This document shows, one piece after another, positions 14,965-22,255 of a stretch of DNA of 64,000 nucleotides. A program made the translations under genes and the position numbers. The stretch lies in contig CAZBKM010000002.1 in NCBI GenBank assembly GCA_964492485.1, positions 186,001-250,000 on the forward strand, read 5' to 3'. Numbering within the stretch: position 1 is the stretch's first letter; every line of letters begins with the position of its first letter. The notes under the pieces were generated by a model, which worked only from the letters and a program-made list of their open reading frames with translations, did not search any database and had not been told where the DNA came from. This DNA is from UBA5336 sp964492485. Its GTDB lineage: Bacteria > Pseudomonadota > Alphaproteobacteria > Caulobacterales > Hyphomonadaceae.

Positions 14965-16260
14965 CTACGAGGTCGCGGTCGCCCGCGCCTCCACGGCACA
15001 CACAGAGAGGGTTCTCCGGCCTGGGTCCGCCCCATCGTGGAAGGGGCGGTACTCTGTATCGGTCTTGATGACCGCATGAGCTGTACGTGCGACCTTGGCC
15101 GCGACCGCGGTCAGGGCCTTACGCTTGAGATCGGCGTTATCGCGATCCCTGGCGATGTAGCGCTCGTACTTGTCTCTGAAGCTGTTGTCACGCTGGCGGA
15201 TTGCGACCTGGCCTGCGAGCCAGAATGTGCGGCGCAGGCGTGCGTTGCCGAACTTGGACAGGCGGGTCTGCCCGCGATAGAGGCCTGAGCGCTGGGTCGA
15301 CAGGTTGAACCCGCAGAACTTCAGGAACTGCCTGTGATGAGCGAAGCGGCGCAGATCGCCAGCCTCAGCGAGGATGGTCAGGGCGTTGATCGGCCCGATG
15401 CCGGGAATGGTCCTGAGAAGCTGATAATCAGTCTGCTCGCTGAGCAAGGCATGGGCGCGCTCTTCGATGGCGTCGCGCTGAGCGACGAGGGCGCGTCCCT
15501 GGGCGAGAACCATCCTGAACATCTCTATGGCTATGCTGTCCGGCTCTACGGGCAGCGCAATGGAGCAGCGGGCGGTCTCGTAGATATCTCCCAGGAGGCG
15601 CTCCTTGAAGATCTTGCGTCCGATGACGGGCCAGGCCGCCTCAATGAAGGCCTTCTTGTCATAGGCGGTGATGGCCGAGGGCGTTGGAAAGCGCTCGAGG
15701 AAGGCCAGGAACCAGTCGCTGCGCGAGTTCCCCTTGAAGCGCTCGGCTTCGGGGAAATAGAGCGGCAGGTAGTGGGTCATAAGGCGATGCCAGATCTCGG
15801 TCTTGGCGCGCGAAACGGTCTCGTGGGTCTTCGACAGTTCCTGCAGGTCGTTGGTGGCGTGCACCAGCGGGTCGTGCCAGTGCAGGCACAGCTCGATCGA
15901 GAGCATGTGCAGCATGACCTGGGCGTCCTTGGGATCGTTCTTGTCCCAGCTGTTGTGCATGGCCTCCCGGGTCCGCGCGAGGCTCATGGAGGAGATCAGG
16001 CGCAGGTCGAAGCCGGCTTGGTGAAGCCTCCATGCGAGCGGGCGGTGATAATCCCCGGTCGGTTCGAACCCTATGCGAACCGGTCGGTTGAAGCTCTCCA
16101 GTGTGTCGACAAGCCTATCATGGTCCTCGGCCGTGTTGCGGATAGACAAACGCCGTCGTCGCTGGCGCCCAGGCTCTGCTATGAGGACTTCGTGGCGGTG
16201 CTTGGCGATATCGATGGCTACGAGAACCGGTGTCGGTGCTGTAGGCTGATCAAAGGTCAT
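14965..16260 (-). CDS. IS110-family transposase (DEDD recombinase)
   Basis: A 431-residue apparently intact transposase. The N-terminal RuvC-like DEDD domain shows VAIDIAKHRHEVLIAE, IGFEPTGDYHRPLAW and DKNDPKDAQVMLHM (the D...E...D..D set). The C-terminal part has the helix-hairpin-helix-like TIPGIGPINALTILAEAGD and the serine-containing GQTRLSKFGNARLRRTFW, typical of Transposase_20. Known IS110 members recombine target and donor guided by a structured RNA from the element's own non-coding end. No frameshift or internal stop is seen, so the element may be active. Confidence 0.93.
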   Translation of the reverse strand: MTFDQPTAPTPVLVAIDIAKHRHEVLIAEPGRQRRRRLSIRNTAEDHDRLVDTLESFNRPVRIGFEPTGDYHRPLAWRLHQAGFDLRLISSMSLARTREAMHNSWDKNDPKDAQVMLHMLSIELCLHWHDPLVHATNDLQELSKTHETVSRAKTEIWHRLMTHYLPLYFPEAERFKGNSRSDWFLAFLERFPTPSAITAYDKKAFIEAAWPVIGRKIFKERLLGDIYETARCSIALPVEPDSIAIEMFRMVLAQGRALVAQRDAIEERAHALLSEQTDYQLLRTIPGIGPINALTILAEAGDLRRFAHHRQFLKFCGFNLSTQRSGLYRGQTRLSKFGNARLRRTFWLAGQVAIRQRDNSFRDKYERYIARDRDNADLKRKALTAVAAKVARTAHAVIKTDTEYRPFHDGADPGRRTLSVCAVEARATATS

Positions 16261-16318
16261 GGCCGGTCTCCCCTCTTCAGTGTGGTCGGCAAAACCACTG
16301 TAAGAGACCTGCGGGCCC

Positions 16319-16368
16319 GGTCATGGCCGCCTGCCTGCGTGCGTGAAGCGCCGCAGGCGGCCATGACC
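16319..16368. repeat. Perfect 16-bp inverted repeat upstream of the IS110 transposase
   Basis: GGTCATGGCCGCCTGC (16319-16334) and GCAGGCGGCCATGACC (16353-16368) are exact reverse complements around an 18-nt spacer. A second, bulged hairpin (CAGTGGT...ACCACACTG on the minus strand, about 16280-16301) lies between it and the transposase start. Together they give the end of the element strong RNA or DNA structure. Confidence 0.85.
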
Positions 16369-16383
16369 TAACCAAAGCCATCC

Positions 16384-16728
16384 TTCCCAATGTGCTATGG
16401 GACCGAGTTTACCTCGAACGCCATCTTGTCCTGGGCCGACCGATCCGGTGTCGGCTGGCACTACATCGCGCCGGGCAAGCCCATGCAGAACGGCTTCGTG
16501 GAAAGCTTCAACGGCAGGCTCCGGGACGAGCTGCTCACCGAGACCCTTTTCCACTCACGGCTCGGCTGGCTGAGGCCTGCGGAATACCGTCGCCAGTTCT
16601 CCACCGCCGGCCGGGCCGCTGCGCTACGCCAAGGCTTCGCGCGCCGGCCTCTTGCAACCCCGATCCACGAAGAATCAAATCAGCCCCGGACTCTCGCTTC
16701 GGCTGGATGAAAGATGGGGGTCACGTCA
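16384..16728 (+). pseudogene. 3' remnant of an IS3-family transposase (OrfB) and its right end
   Basis: From about 16390 the frame reads YGTEFTSNAILSWADRSGV, YIAPGKPMQNGFVESFNGRL and DELLTETLFHS, the rve integrase core of IS3-family OrfB including its last acidic catalytic residue. The following segment is damaged: the usual EVRPHSSLG stretch is missing, jumping to LGWLRPAEY, and the reading frame then shifts. The DNA CTTCGGCTGGATGAAAGATGGGGGTCACGTCA ending at 16728 looks like the IS3 right inverted repeat. The 5' two-thirds of the transposase and the left end are absent, so this is a dead relic adjoining the IS110 element. Confidence 0.85.
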
Positions 16729-16786
16729 GTAGCCCTGAAGCGAACAAGCATTTTCTTATTTAATTCATCAGGTTGGTCGAGATTAA

Positions 16787-16876
16787 TGGCGGAGAGGAAG
16801 GGATTCGAACCCTCGATACGCGTTAACGTATACTCCCTTAGCAGGGGAGCGCCTTCGACCACTCGGCCACCTCTCC
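16787..16876 (-). tRNA. tRNA-Ser (anticodon GCU)
   Basis: On the minus strand GGAGAGGTGGCCGAGTGG opens the acceptor and D arm, CTGCTAA is the anticodon loop (GCT), a long variable arm typical of class II tRNA follows (GTATACGTTAACGCGTATC), then the T arm GGTTCGAATCC and 3' end CTCTCCG followed by an encoded CCA. The acceptor stem GGAGAGG/CCTCTCC is fully paired. tRNA genes are frequent insertion targets, and the IS relics end 58 nt away. Confidence 0.97.
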
Positions 16877-16928
16877 GAAGCCGCTAGTCAGTAAGGATCG
16901 CCAGGCGTTTGCGCAACCCCCGGAGGGG

Positions 16929-17789
16929 CTAGGGCGTGGCGGGTCCGGAGGGACGTCCGGCCGGGGGCGCTGGGGTCTGGGTCTGACCCCATCCGGTGAA
17001 GCGGGCGGCGTCCCGGGCGACGGCATTCACGACCAGGCCCAGGAGCGGCGCGCGGGCGTCGCGCAGCGTGGCGGTCAGCGCCGCAAGGCGGTCGGTCTCG
17101 GTGCGGTCGGCGCGGGCAACCAGCAGCACGCCGTCCGCCTCCGGCAGCGCCGCGAGGCCCGCGTCTGAGCGCGATGCGTCGGGCGCGTCGACGATGATCC
17201 AGTCGGCCAGCCGGCGCGTGTGGTCCCACCAGGCCGGGTCATGGCGATAGGCAAGCCGTTCGCCCTGCGCCAGGCATTCGGTGCGAATGCGGCTCACCAC
17301 CGCCACCGTATCGCCAAGGGGATGCACGCAGAGAAGGCCGGACTCGTCAGGGCCGGGCACGGAGGCGGGGCCGCCACGCTTGCTGCGGCGGACGAAGGGG
17401 CGTGCGTCTTCTGGCGCCCCGCGATAGGCCCGACCGGGCGGACCGACATCCCGGAACGGCACGTCCTGAAGCGCGCGGTAGAGGGCGTTGCGACCGAGGG
17501 CGAGTTCCTGCAGCCATACGCGGCGCGCGCCGTGCGCCTGCGCCAGGAGGCCAAGCGACGCGGCCACGCTGGAGGTTCCCGCCCCGGCCTCTGCGGCGAG
17601 GCAGACGACCACGCGGCTTCCCGTACGGGCCGGGGTCCGGGCGGCGGCCTGCAGGGCCGGCTTCAGAAAGGCGCGCAGGTCGCGAATGGGGGCCTCCCTC
17701 GGGCCGGGCCGGTCGCGCGCGGTCGCGGCGCCTTCCCGACTCCGCCATACACGCCTGAGGTTAACCGCCTTTTGCCCGCCGCCACACAC
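16929..17789 (-). CDS. BY-kinase / CpsD-like ATPase with degenerate P-loop
   Basis: About 286 residues with the MinD/CpsD-type fold used in exopolysaccharide export: RVVVCLAAEAGAGTSSVAASLGLLAQ occupies the Walker A site and DWIIVDAPDASRSDAG and ADGVLLVARADRTETDRL follow as in the family. The nucleotide-binding lysine expected in GxGKST is missing (GAGTSS), and there is no terminal tyrosine cluster, so kinase activity is doubtful. The start is uncertain: the GTG at 17789 would overlap the upstream Wzz-like gene by 29 nt but has poor spacing to its purine-rich sequence. Gene order Wzz-like then CpsD-like is standard for these modules. Confidence 0.7.
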   Translation of the reverse strand: MCGGGQKAVNLRRVWRSREGAATARDRPGPREAPIRDLRAFLKPALQAAARTPARTGSRVVVCLAAEAGAGTSSVAASLGLLAQAHGARRVWLQELALGRNALYRALQDVPFRDVGPPGRAYRGAPEDARPFVRRSKRGGPASVPGPDESGLLCVHPLGDTVAVVSRIRTECLAQGERLAYRHDPAWWDHTRRLADWIIVDAPDASRSDAGLAALPEADGVLLVARADRTETDRLAALTATLRDARAPLLGLVVNAVARDAARFTGWGQTQTPAPPAGRPSGPATP

Positions 17790-19341
17790 CTCCCCCGGCC
17801 TGGCGGCGCGCGCCGGCGGTGGCACGCGACAGGCGCGGCACGACGGCAAGGACCCGCAGGTCGCTGGCGGCGCCATAGGTTTCCGGCGTGGCGGCCGTCC
17901 GGGCTGTTCTTCGCTCCGCGGCAATGATGAAAAGGACCACCAGGCCGGCCAACAGGGTCGAAATGAGGAGAATCCACGGCCGGGGATCCTGCCGATCCAC
18001 GCTGACCGCGCCCCGAAGGAGGCGCGGACGCGGCCCTTCCGCCGATGCGGCCCCACCAGACCGTGCCCCGCCCGCCCGCGCGGTATCGGACTGGCGCCGA
18101 TCGGCCAGTCGGGCGCTCAGGTCCCGCCAGGCGGGCAGGAGCGCGTCGAGCCGCGCCCGCTCGGCCTGCAGCACCTCGATCTGGGCCTGGCGGGCCGCCA
18201 GCGCCTGGCGGGCGCCGCGCAGGCGCGCCAGAACCTCGGCCCGTTCCGCGCTCAGTCGCTGGTGGGCAGGGTTGGGCGCGGTCGCATCCACAGGGGCCTC
18301 ATCCCGGTCTCCTGCTTCCGGACGGGTCTCCGGCGTCTCCGGCGCCGCGCCCGGCCGCGCATTCGGGGGCGTGGCCGCCTCGAGCCGGGCGATCTCGGTC
18401 TCGATGGCCCCGATCACGCGCGACTCCGGGCGATAGCGTTCCAGCAGGGTCTCCCGCGCAAGCCGCAGGGCAGACAGGGGATCGGCGCGCCCGGCCTGCG
18501 GCGCGCGGACGGTCGGCGACGGAACCGGCACCGGCAGGCTTGGAGGAACCGCCGATACCGCCTCGCCAAGCGCCCGCGCCTCGGCCTCAAGGGCGTCGAT
18601 CTCCACCTCAAGGTCGCGGCGCTGATCTGTCAGGCGATCCAGATCCTCCAGCAGACGGGCCTGCGCGGCCACGGGATCGCGCACGCCGTGGCGGTCCTGG
18701 AACGCGGCGATCTGGGCCTGTACGGCTTCAGGTTCCGCCGGCTGCGGGTCCCTGTCCGCCGGCGGGAGGGGTTGTTCGATGTCAGGATCATCGGCCGCGC
18801 GCGCGGCCTCGAACGCATCGAGCCAGGTCGACAGCAGCGTGGAGGCCACCTCGCGATCCGGATGGCGGAACCGGACGTCGAGCGTCCCGCCGGGACCCGG
18901 CGCCACGGTGAGCCGCTCGAGCAGGGCCGCGCGGACGGCATGGCGGCGGGTCTCACCCTCCGGCAGGCTCGCCAGTTCGGGGAAGACGCGCGCGAGGCGG
19001 AGCCGGTCTGCGACCGCATCGGCCACGGGGACGCCTGTCAGACGAACGGCGTCTGCCGCAAGGCCGTTCGTTGACGCGGGTTCAGCCCCGCCGGAGACCT
19101 GCCGGACCTCATCCTGCCCAGACGTGCCCGACCCGGTCTGAATTGCGTACGCCAGGCGCGCCTCGGCCACATGCCAGACCGGGGTCATCAGCGCGATATT
19201 GGCACCGGTGCCAATGATGATCAGGCTGGCCGCCGCAAGCACCCACCGCAAACGCCAGGCCCGAACCCAGGTTTCGGCCTGTCCCTGACCGGACCGCAGG
19301 GCGCCTGCGGCTTGGCTGTGCGGGGCGATCGGGCGTCTCAA
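17761..19341 (-). CDS. Wzz/GumC-type polysaccharide chain-length determinant
   Basis: A 526-residue inner-membrane protein. An N-terminal transmembrane helix (WVLAAASLIIIGTGANIALM) is followed by a periplasmic domain with long coiled coils (for example RLLEDLDRLTDQRRDLEVEI and RLSAERAEVLARLRGARQAL) and a C-terminal helix (PWILLISTLLAGLVVLFIIAA). This is the polysaccharide co-polymerase architecture that sets polymer length with a CpsD-like partner, here the next gene. The first possible start is a TTG at 19341; no better ribosome site was found, so the N-terminus is tentative. It is divergent from the Wza-like gene. Confidence 0.8.
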   Translation of the reverse strand: MRRPIAPHSQAAGALRSGQGQAETWVRAWRLRWVLAAASLIIIGTGANIALMTPVWHVAEARLAYAIQTGSGTSGQDEVRQVSGGAEPASTNGLAADAVRLTGVPVADAVADRLRLARVFPELASLPEGETRRHAVRAALLERLTVAPGPGGTLDVRFRHPDREVASTLLSTWLDAFEAARAADDPDIEQPLPPADRDPQPAEPEAVQAQIAAFQDRHGVRDPVAAQARLLEDLDRLTDQRRDLEVEIDALEAEARALGEAVSAVPPSLPVPVPSPTVRAPQAGRADPLSALRLARETLLERYRPESRVIGAIETEIARLEAATPPNARPGAAPETPETRPEAGDRDEAPVDATAPNPAHQRLSAERAEVLARLRGARQALAARQAQIEVLQAERARLDALLPAWRDLSARLADRRQSDTARAGGARSGGAASAEGPRPRLLRGAVSVDRQDPRPWILLISTLLAGLVVLFIIAAERRTARTAATPETYGAASDLRVLAVVPRLSRATAGARRQAGGGVWRRAKGG

Positions 19342-19446
19342 AGGTGGCGGGTCCCTCTTCCGTCGCCCTGTGATAGGTCCATTCGAGACGGTCGGCCAGA
19401 CGCGCGACGGGCGCGGACGGGTCGGCAGCCGCTTCAGGAGGTGACC

Positions 19447-20178
19447 ATGGACGCATCGCGCCCGGCTGCGACACTGCGGATCGTCGGCCTTTGGGGCCTG
19501 GTTCTGGCGATCGGACTCGCCGGATGTGCCACAGCGACGCGCAAGCCCGACACCGGGCGCGTGGCGATCCGTCTGCCGGCGCCGGCCGAACTGGTCGGAC
19601 CCGGCGATGCGCTCGTCCTTCGCGTGGCCAGCGCGCCGGAATGGGACGGACGATACGAGGTCGGGGCGGATGGGACCATTTCACTCGGCCTCGGTCTCGG
19701 CGCGGAGGTGGCAGGCCTCACCCCCGCAGAGGCCGGCCAGGCGGTCGAACGGGCCCTGGCGAGCGAGCTTCGAACCCCGGACACGACCCTCGACCATCAC
19801 CCAAGCGAGAGTGTGGCGCTCCTCATCCTCGGCGAGGTCCCCTCGCCCGGCGAGATCGTTCTTTCGGCATCGGAGCCGACGCTGGCCAATGTCCTGGCCC
19901 GGGCGTTTCCCGATCAGGGCGCCTCTGGCCATCCGGAAGATGCGCGCCTGGTCCTTATCCGGCCGTATGGCAGGGGTCGGCATGCCGTACTGGCCCTCGG
20001 CAGTCCCACGCCCACCAACCTCGCGCCAGACGACCGCAGCAGCCCACGGCTTGCCCGTTACGACATCCTGGTGGCGGTTCCCGCATCCGCGGGGGACACC
20101 TTGGCCACCGCCCGGCGTCTCGCGGAGGCCGGCCTGACGGAGCGCTTCCAGATCGTTCACGGCGCGGTCGCGCCCTGA
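19447..20178 (+). CDS. Wza-like polysaccharide export lipoprotein
   Basis: A 243-residue outer-membrane lipoprotein: signal peptide with lipobox LAGC near residue 24-27, then the Poly_export domain (VGPGDALVLRVASAPEWDGRYEVGADGTISL, GLTPAEAGQAVERAL) and a SLBB-like region (VALLILGEVPSPGEIVLSA). Such proteins form the export pore for exopolysaccharide. The start has an excellent CAGGAGGTGACC ribosome site. It faces away from the Wzz/BY-kinase pair across a 105-nt gap, probably a shared bidirectional promoter region. It is short for a full Wza. Confidence 0.85.
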   Translation: MDASRPAATLRIVGLWGLVLAIGLAGCATATRKPDTGRVAIRLPAPAELVGPGDALVLRVASAPEWDGRYEVGADGTISLGLGLGAEVAGLTPAEAGQAVERALASELRTPDTTLDHHPSESVALLILGEVPSPGEIVLSASEPTLANVLARAFPDQGASGHPEDARLVLIRPYGRGRHAVLALGSPTPTNLAPDDRSSPRLARYDILVAVPASAGDTLATARRLAEAGLTERFQIVHGAVAP

Positions 20179-20215
20179 TCCGGGGTACCGGTGCACCCGC
20201 CTGCCGGGTCCGGCT

Positions 20216-20318
20216 GGCGCATCTTCAGGTCGATCAGACTCGGTGAAGATGCGCCATGCTCTTGTTTTGGAGTATCTTCTTGACGCGAACCGGTGCCCAC
20301 TTCGCTTGAAAATGCTTC
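20216..20318. repeat. Dispersed double-hairpin repeat, copy 2
   Basis: GGCGCATCTTCA (20216-20227) pairs with TGAAGATGCGCC (20244-20255). The outermost base pair is G-C here but A-T in copies 1 and 3, a compensatory change that argues for selection on structure. The second hairpin (GAGTATCTTC...GAAAATGCTTC) is imperfect but keeps the CGCGAACCGGTGCCCACTTCGC core. It lies between the polysaccharide export gene and tamA. Confidence 0.9.
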
Positions 20319-20448
20319 AGGTACGCCGTGGAATGCAGCGCCGCTCTTTTGCCGCGTTTCAGTCATGCCATGTCAGGAGTCTTGGCGGTATCGTGGCGTC
20401 TGGCTTGGTTCCTGCAGGTTTGGCCATCCCGCCCGAACGAGGTTCCTG

Positions 20449-22254
20449 TTGCGCGTGCGTTACTTCTCGCAGTCCCTCGCGATCCGTCTTGGGGTGCTTT
20501 GCCTTGCGGCGACCGCCTTCCTGCCTGGCGCACACGCCGAAACGGCCCGCCTCCTGGGCGATGGGCTCACCGGGACGTTGCGCGACCACATCCAGTCGGT
20601 CCTGCCCGACGAACCCGACGCCGAGACCCGCCTCGAGGCCCGGCGTATGGCAAGACGCGCACGGCGCGCTGCGGCAACCGCATTGAACAGCCGGGCCTAT
20701 TTCGCGCCCGAGATCGCGGTCGAGGTCGAGGACGGCCCGCCACCGCGCCCGGCCCTGCGAATCGTTCCCGGCCCCCAATTCACCCTGGGTGACGTTCGCA
20801 TCGCCTATGAAACGCTGCCGCCAGAGCCGGTGCAGGCCGCCGTGGCTGCAGCCCTGACGCTGCAGACGGGTGACGTGGCCTTACCCGACCGCGTCATCGC
20901 ACAGGATGCCCTTCTCCTGCGGGCCCTGGAAGCCGAGGGTTATGCCTTCGCCGAACTGGCGTCGCGCGAGAGCGTGGGCGACCGCGCCGGAGGCACGCTG
21001 GACGTGACCTATCGGCTGAGGACAGGTCCACGCGTCGCGTTCGGTCATGTCCGCTATGTCGACGATGTCCGCACCCGTGCCAGTCATCTGGACAAGCTGG
21101 TGCCGTTCGAGGCGGGCACACCCTATGATCCGGCCACCCTGCGAACGCTGAACGCGCGTCTGACCGAGACCCGTCTGTTTTCCAGCGCAAATGCGGCGCT
21201 CGCCGACCGGCCGTCCGATGGCCCGGCCCCGGAGGGGTATCAGCGTCGCGACGTACTTGTCCGACTGAGCGAACGGCCACGCCATACCCTGTCCATGGGG
21301 GCGAGCTTTGCGACAGACCGCGGAGCCGGCGCGACGGCAGAGCTGGTGCGGCGCAATGTGGCCCGCCGCGGCGACACGCTGACCGGCGAGCTCTCGGTCG
21401 CGCAACTCGAGCGTGCGGTGTCGCTCACCTGGGACCGGCCGCACGAGTTCGGCTTCGGACGCGGACTGATCCTCGACGCCCGGGTGACCCAGGAGGAGAC
21501 GGACGCGTTCGACACCAACAGCGCCGGCCTGGGCGCCACCCTCGAAGTGGTGAAGAGCCGCCGGCTCTCCTACAGTTTCGGGGTGGAGGGCGTGCTCCTT
21601 CGAGAGACCGCACGTGTTTCCACACGCAGCGATGAGGCCGAAGAGCGGGACCTGCAGCTCCTCACCGTACGCGCAGGCTTCCAGATCGACGAGAGCGACG
21701 ACCTTCTCGATCCGGCCAAGGGCTATCGCCTTGACGCGGCGGTGGAACCCTCAGCGAGTTTTGGCGGCGCGACCTCCCAGCTCGTCCGGCTGAGCGGTCA
21801 GGCGCGCCATTACCTGCCGTTTGGCGGGGAGGGCCGGCTCATCTTCGCCAGCCGCCTGCGGCTTGGCACCGTCCTCGGGGCGACGCTCGGCGATTTGCCC
21901 AGCGACAAGCGGTTCTTCGCCGGAGGCGGAGGAAGCGTCCGGGGGTTCGCCTACCAGTCCATCGGCCCGCGCACGCCCGACGGCACGCCGCTGGGCGGGC
22001 GGTCGCTCGTCGAAACATCGGCAGAGCTGCGCTGGCGGATGCGCGACCGGATCGGTGTGGTCGCCTTCCTCGATGCCGGCGCCGTATCCGACAATGTCGA
22101 CTTTTCCTTCGACTCCCTGCGCTCCGGCGCCGGCGTTGGCGCCCGCTACATCACGACGGCCGGACCGATCCGTCTGGACGTCGGCGTGCCGCTGGATCGG
22201 ACCCGGTTCGACGATCCCTTCCAGATCTACATCTCGATCGGACAGGCCTTCTAG
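20449..22254 (+). CDS. tamA: TamA, Omp85-family outer-membrane assembly protein
   Basis: With TamB, TamA forms the translocation and assembly module used for some outer-membrane proteins and for lipid transport. The 601-residue product has a signal peptide ending GAHA, about three POTRA domains (residues roughly 25-270) and a C-terminal 16-strand barrel whose conserved loop reads FFAGGGGSVRGFAYQSIGPR near residue 490; it ends in a strand with terminal Phe. I choose the TTG at 20449: a GAGG lies 7 nt upstream and the signal peptide follows at once. The in-frame frame back to 20293 runs through the dispersed repeat and is not protein-like. tamB begins 1 nt after the stop. Confidence 0.9.
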   Translation: MRVRYFSQSLAIRLGVLCLAATAFLPGAHAETARLLGDGLTGTLRDHIQSVLPDEPDAETRLEARRMARRARRAAATALNSRAYFAPEIAVEVEDGPPPRPALRIVPGPQFTLGDVRIAYETLPPEPVQAAVAAALTLQTGDVALPDRVIAQDALLLRALEAEGYAFAELASRESVGDRAGGTLDVTYRLRTGPRVAFGHVRYVDDVRTRASHLDKLVPFEAGTPYDPATLRTLNARLTETRLFSSANAALADRPSDGPAPEGYQRRDVLVRLSERPRHTLSMGASFATDRGAGATAELVRRNVARRGDTLTGELSVAQLERAVSLTWDRPHEFGFGRGLILDARVTQEETDAFDTNSAGLGATLEVVKSRRLSYSFGVEGVLLRETARVSTRSDEAEERDLQLLTVRAGFQIDESDDLLDPAKGYRLDAAVEPSASFGGATSQLVRLSGQARHYLPFGGEGRLIFASRLRLGTVLGATLGDLPSDKRFFAGGGGSVRGFAYQSIGPRTPDGTPLGGRSLVETSAELRWRMRDRIGVVAFLDAGAVSDNVDFSFDSLRSGAGVGARYITTAGPIRLDVGVPLDRTRFDDPFQIYISIGQAF

Positions 22255-22255
22255 G

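Larger units (their letters stand above)
14724..16379. mobile_element. IS110-family insertion element, approximate extent
   Basis: Contains one DEDD-type transposase on the minus strand. The outer ends could not be fixed: IS110 elements lack typical terminal inverted repeats and make few or no target duplications. On the right, the non-coding end contains a perfect 16-bp inverted repeat and meets an IS3 remnant near 16380. On the left are about 240 nt of non-coding DNA up to the membrane-protein gene. One of these non-coding ends should encode the bridge/seek RNA known for this family. Confidence 0.5.

Noticed and set aside
15334..16371. 345-codon plus-strand frame within the IS element
   Set aside because: It is antisense to the IS110 transposase and has no domain match.
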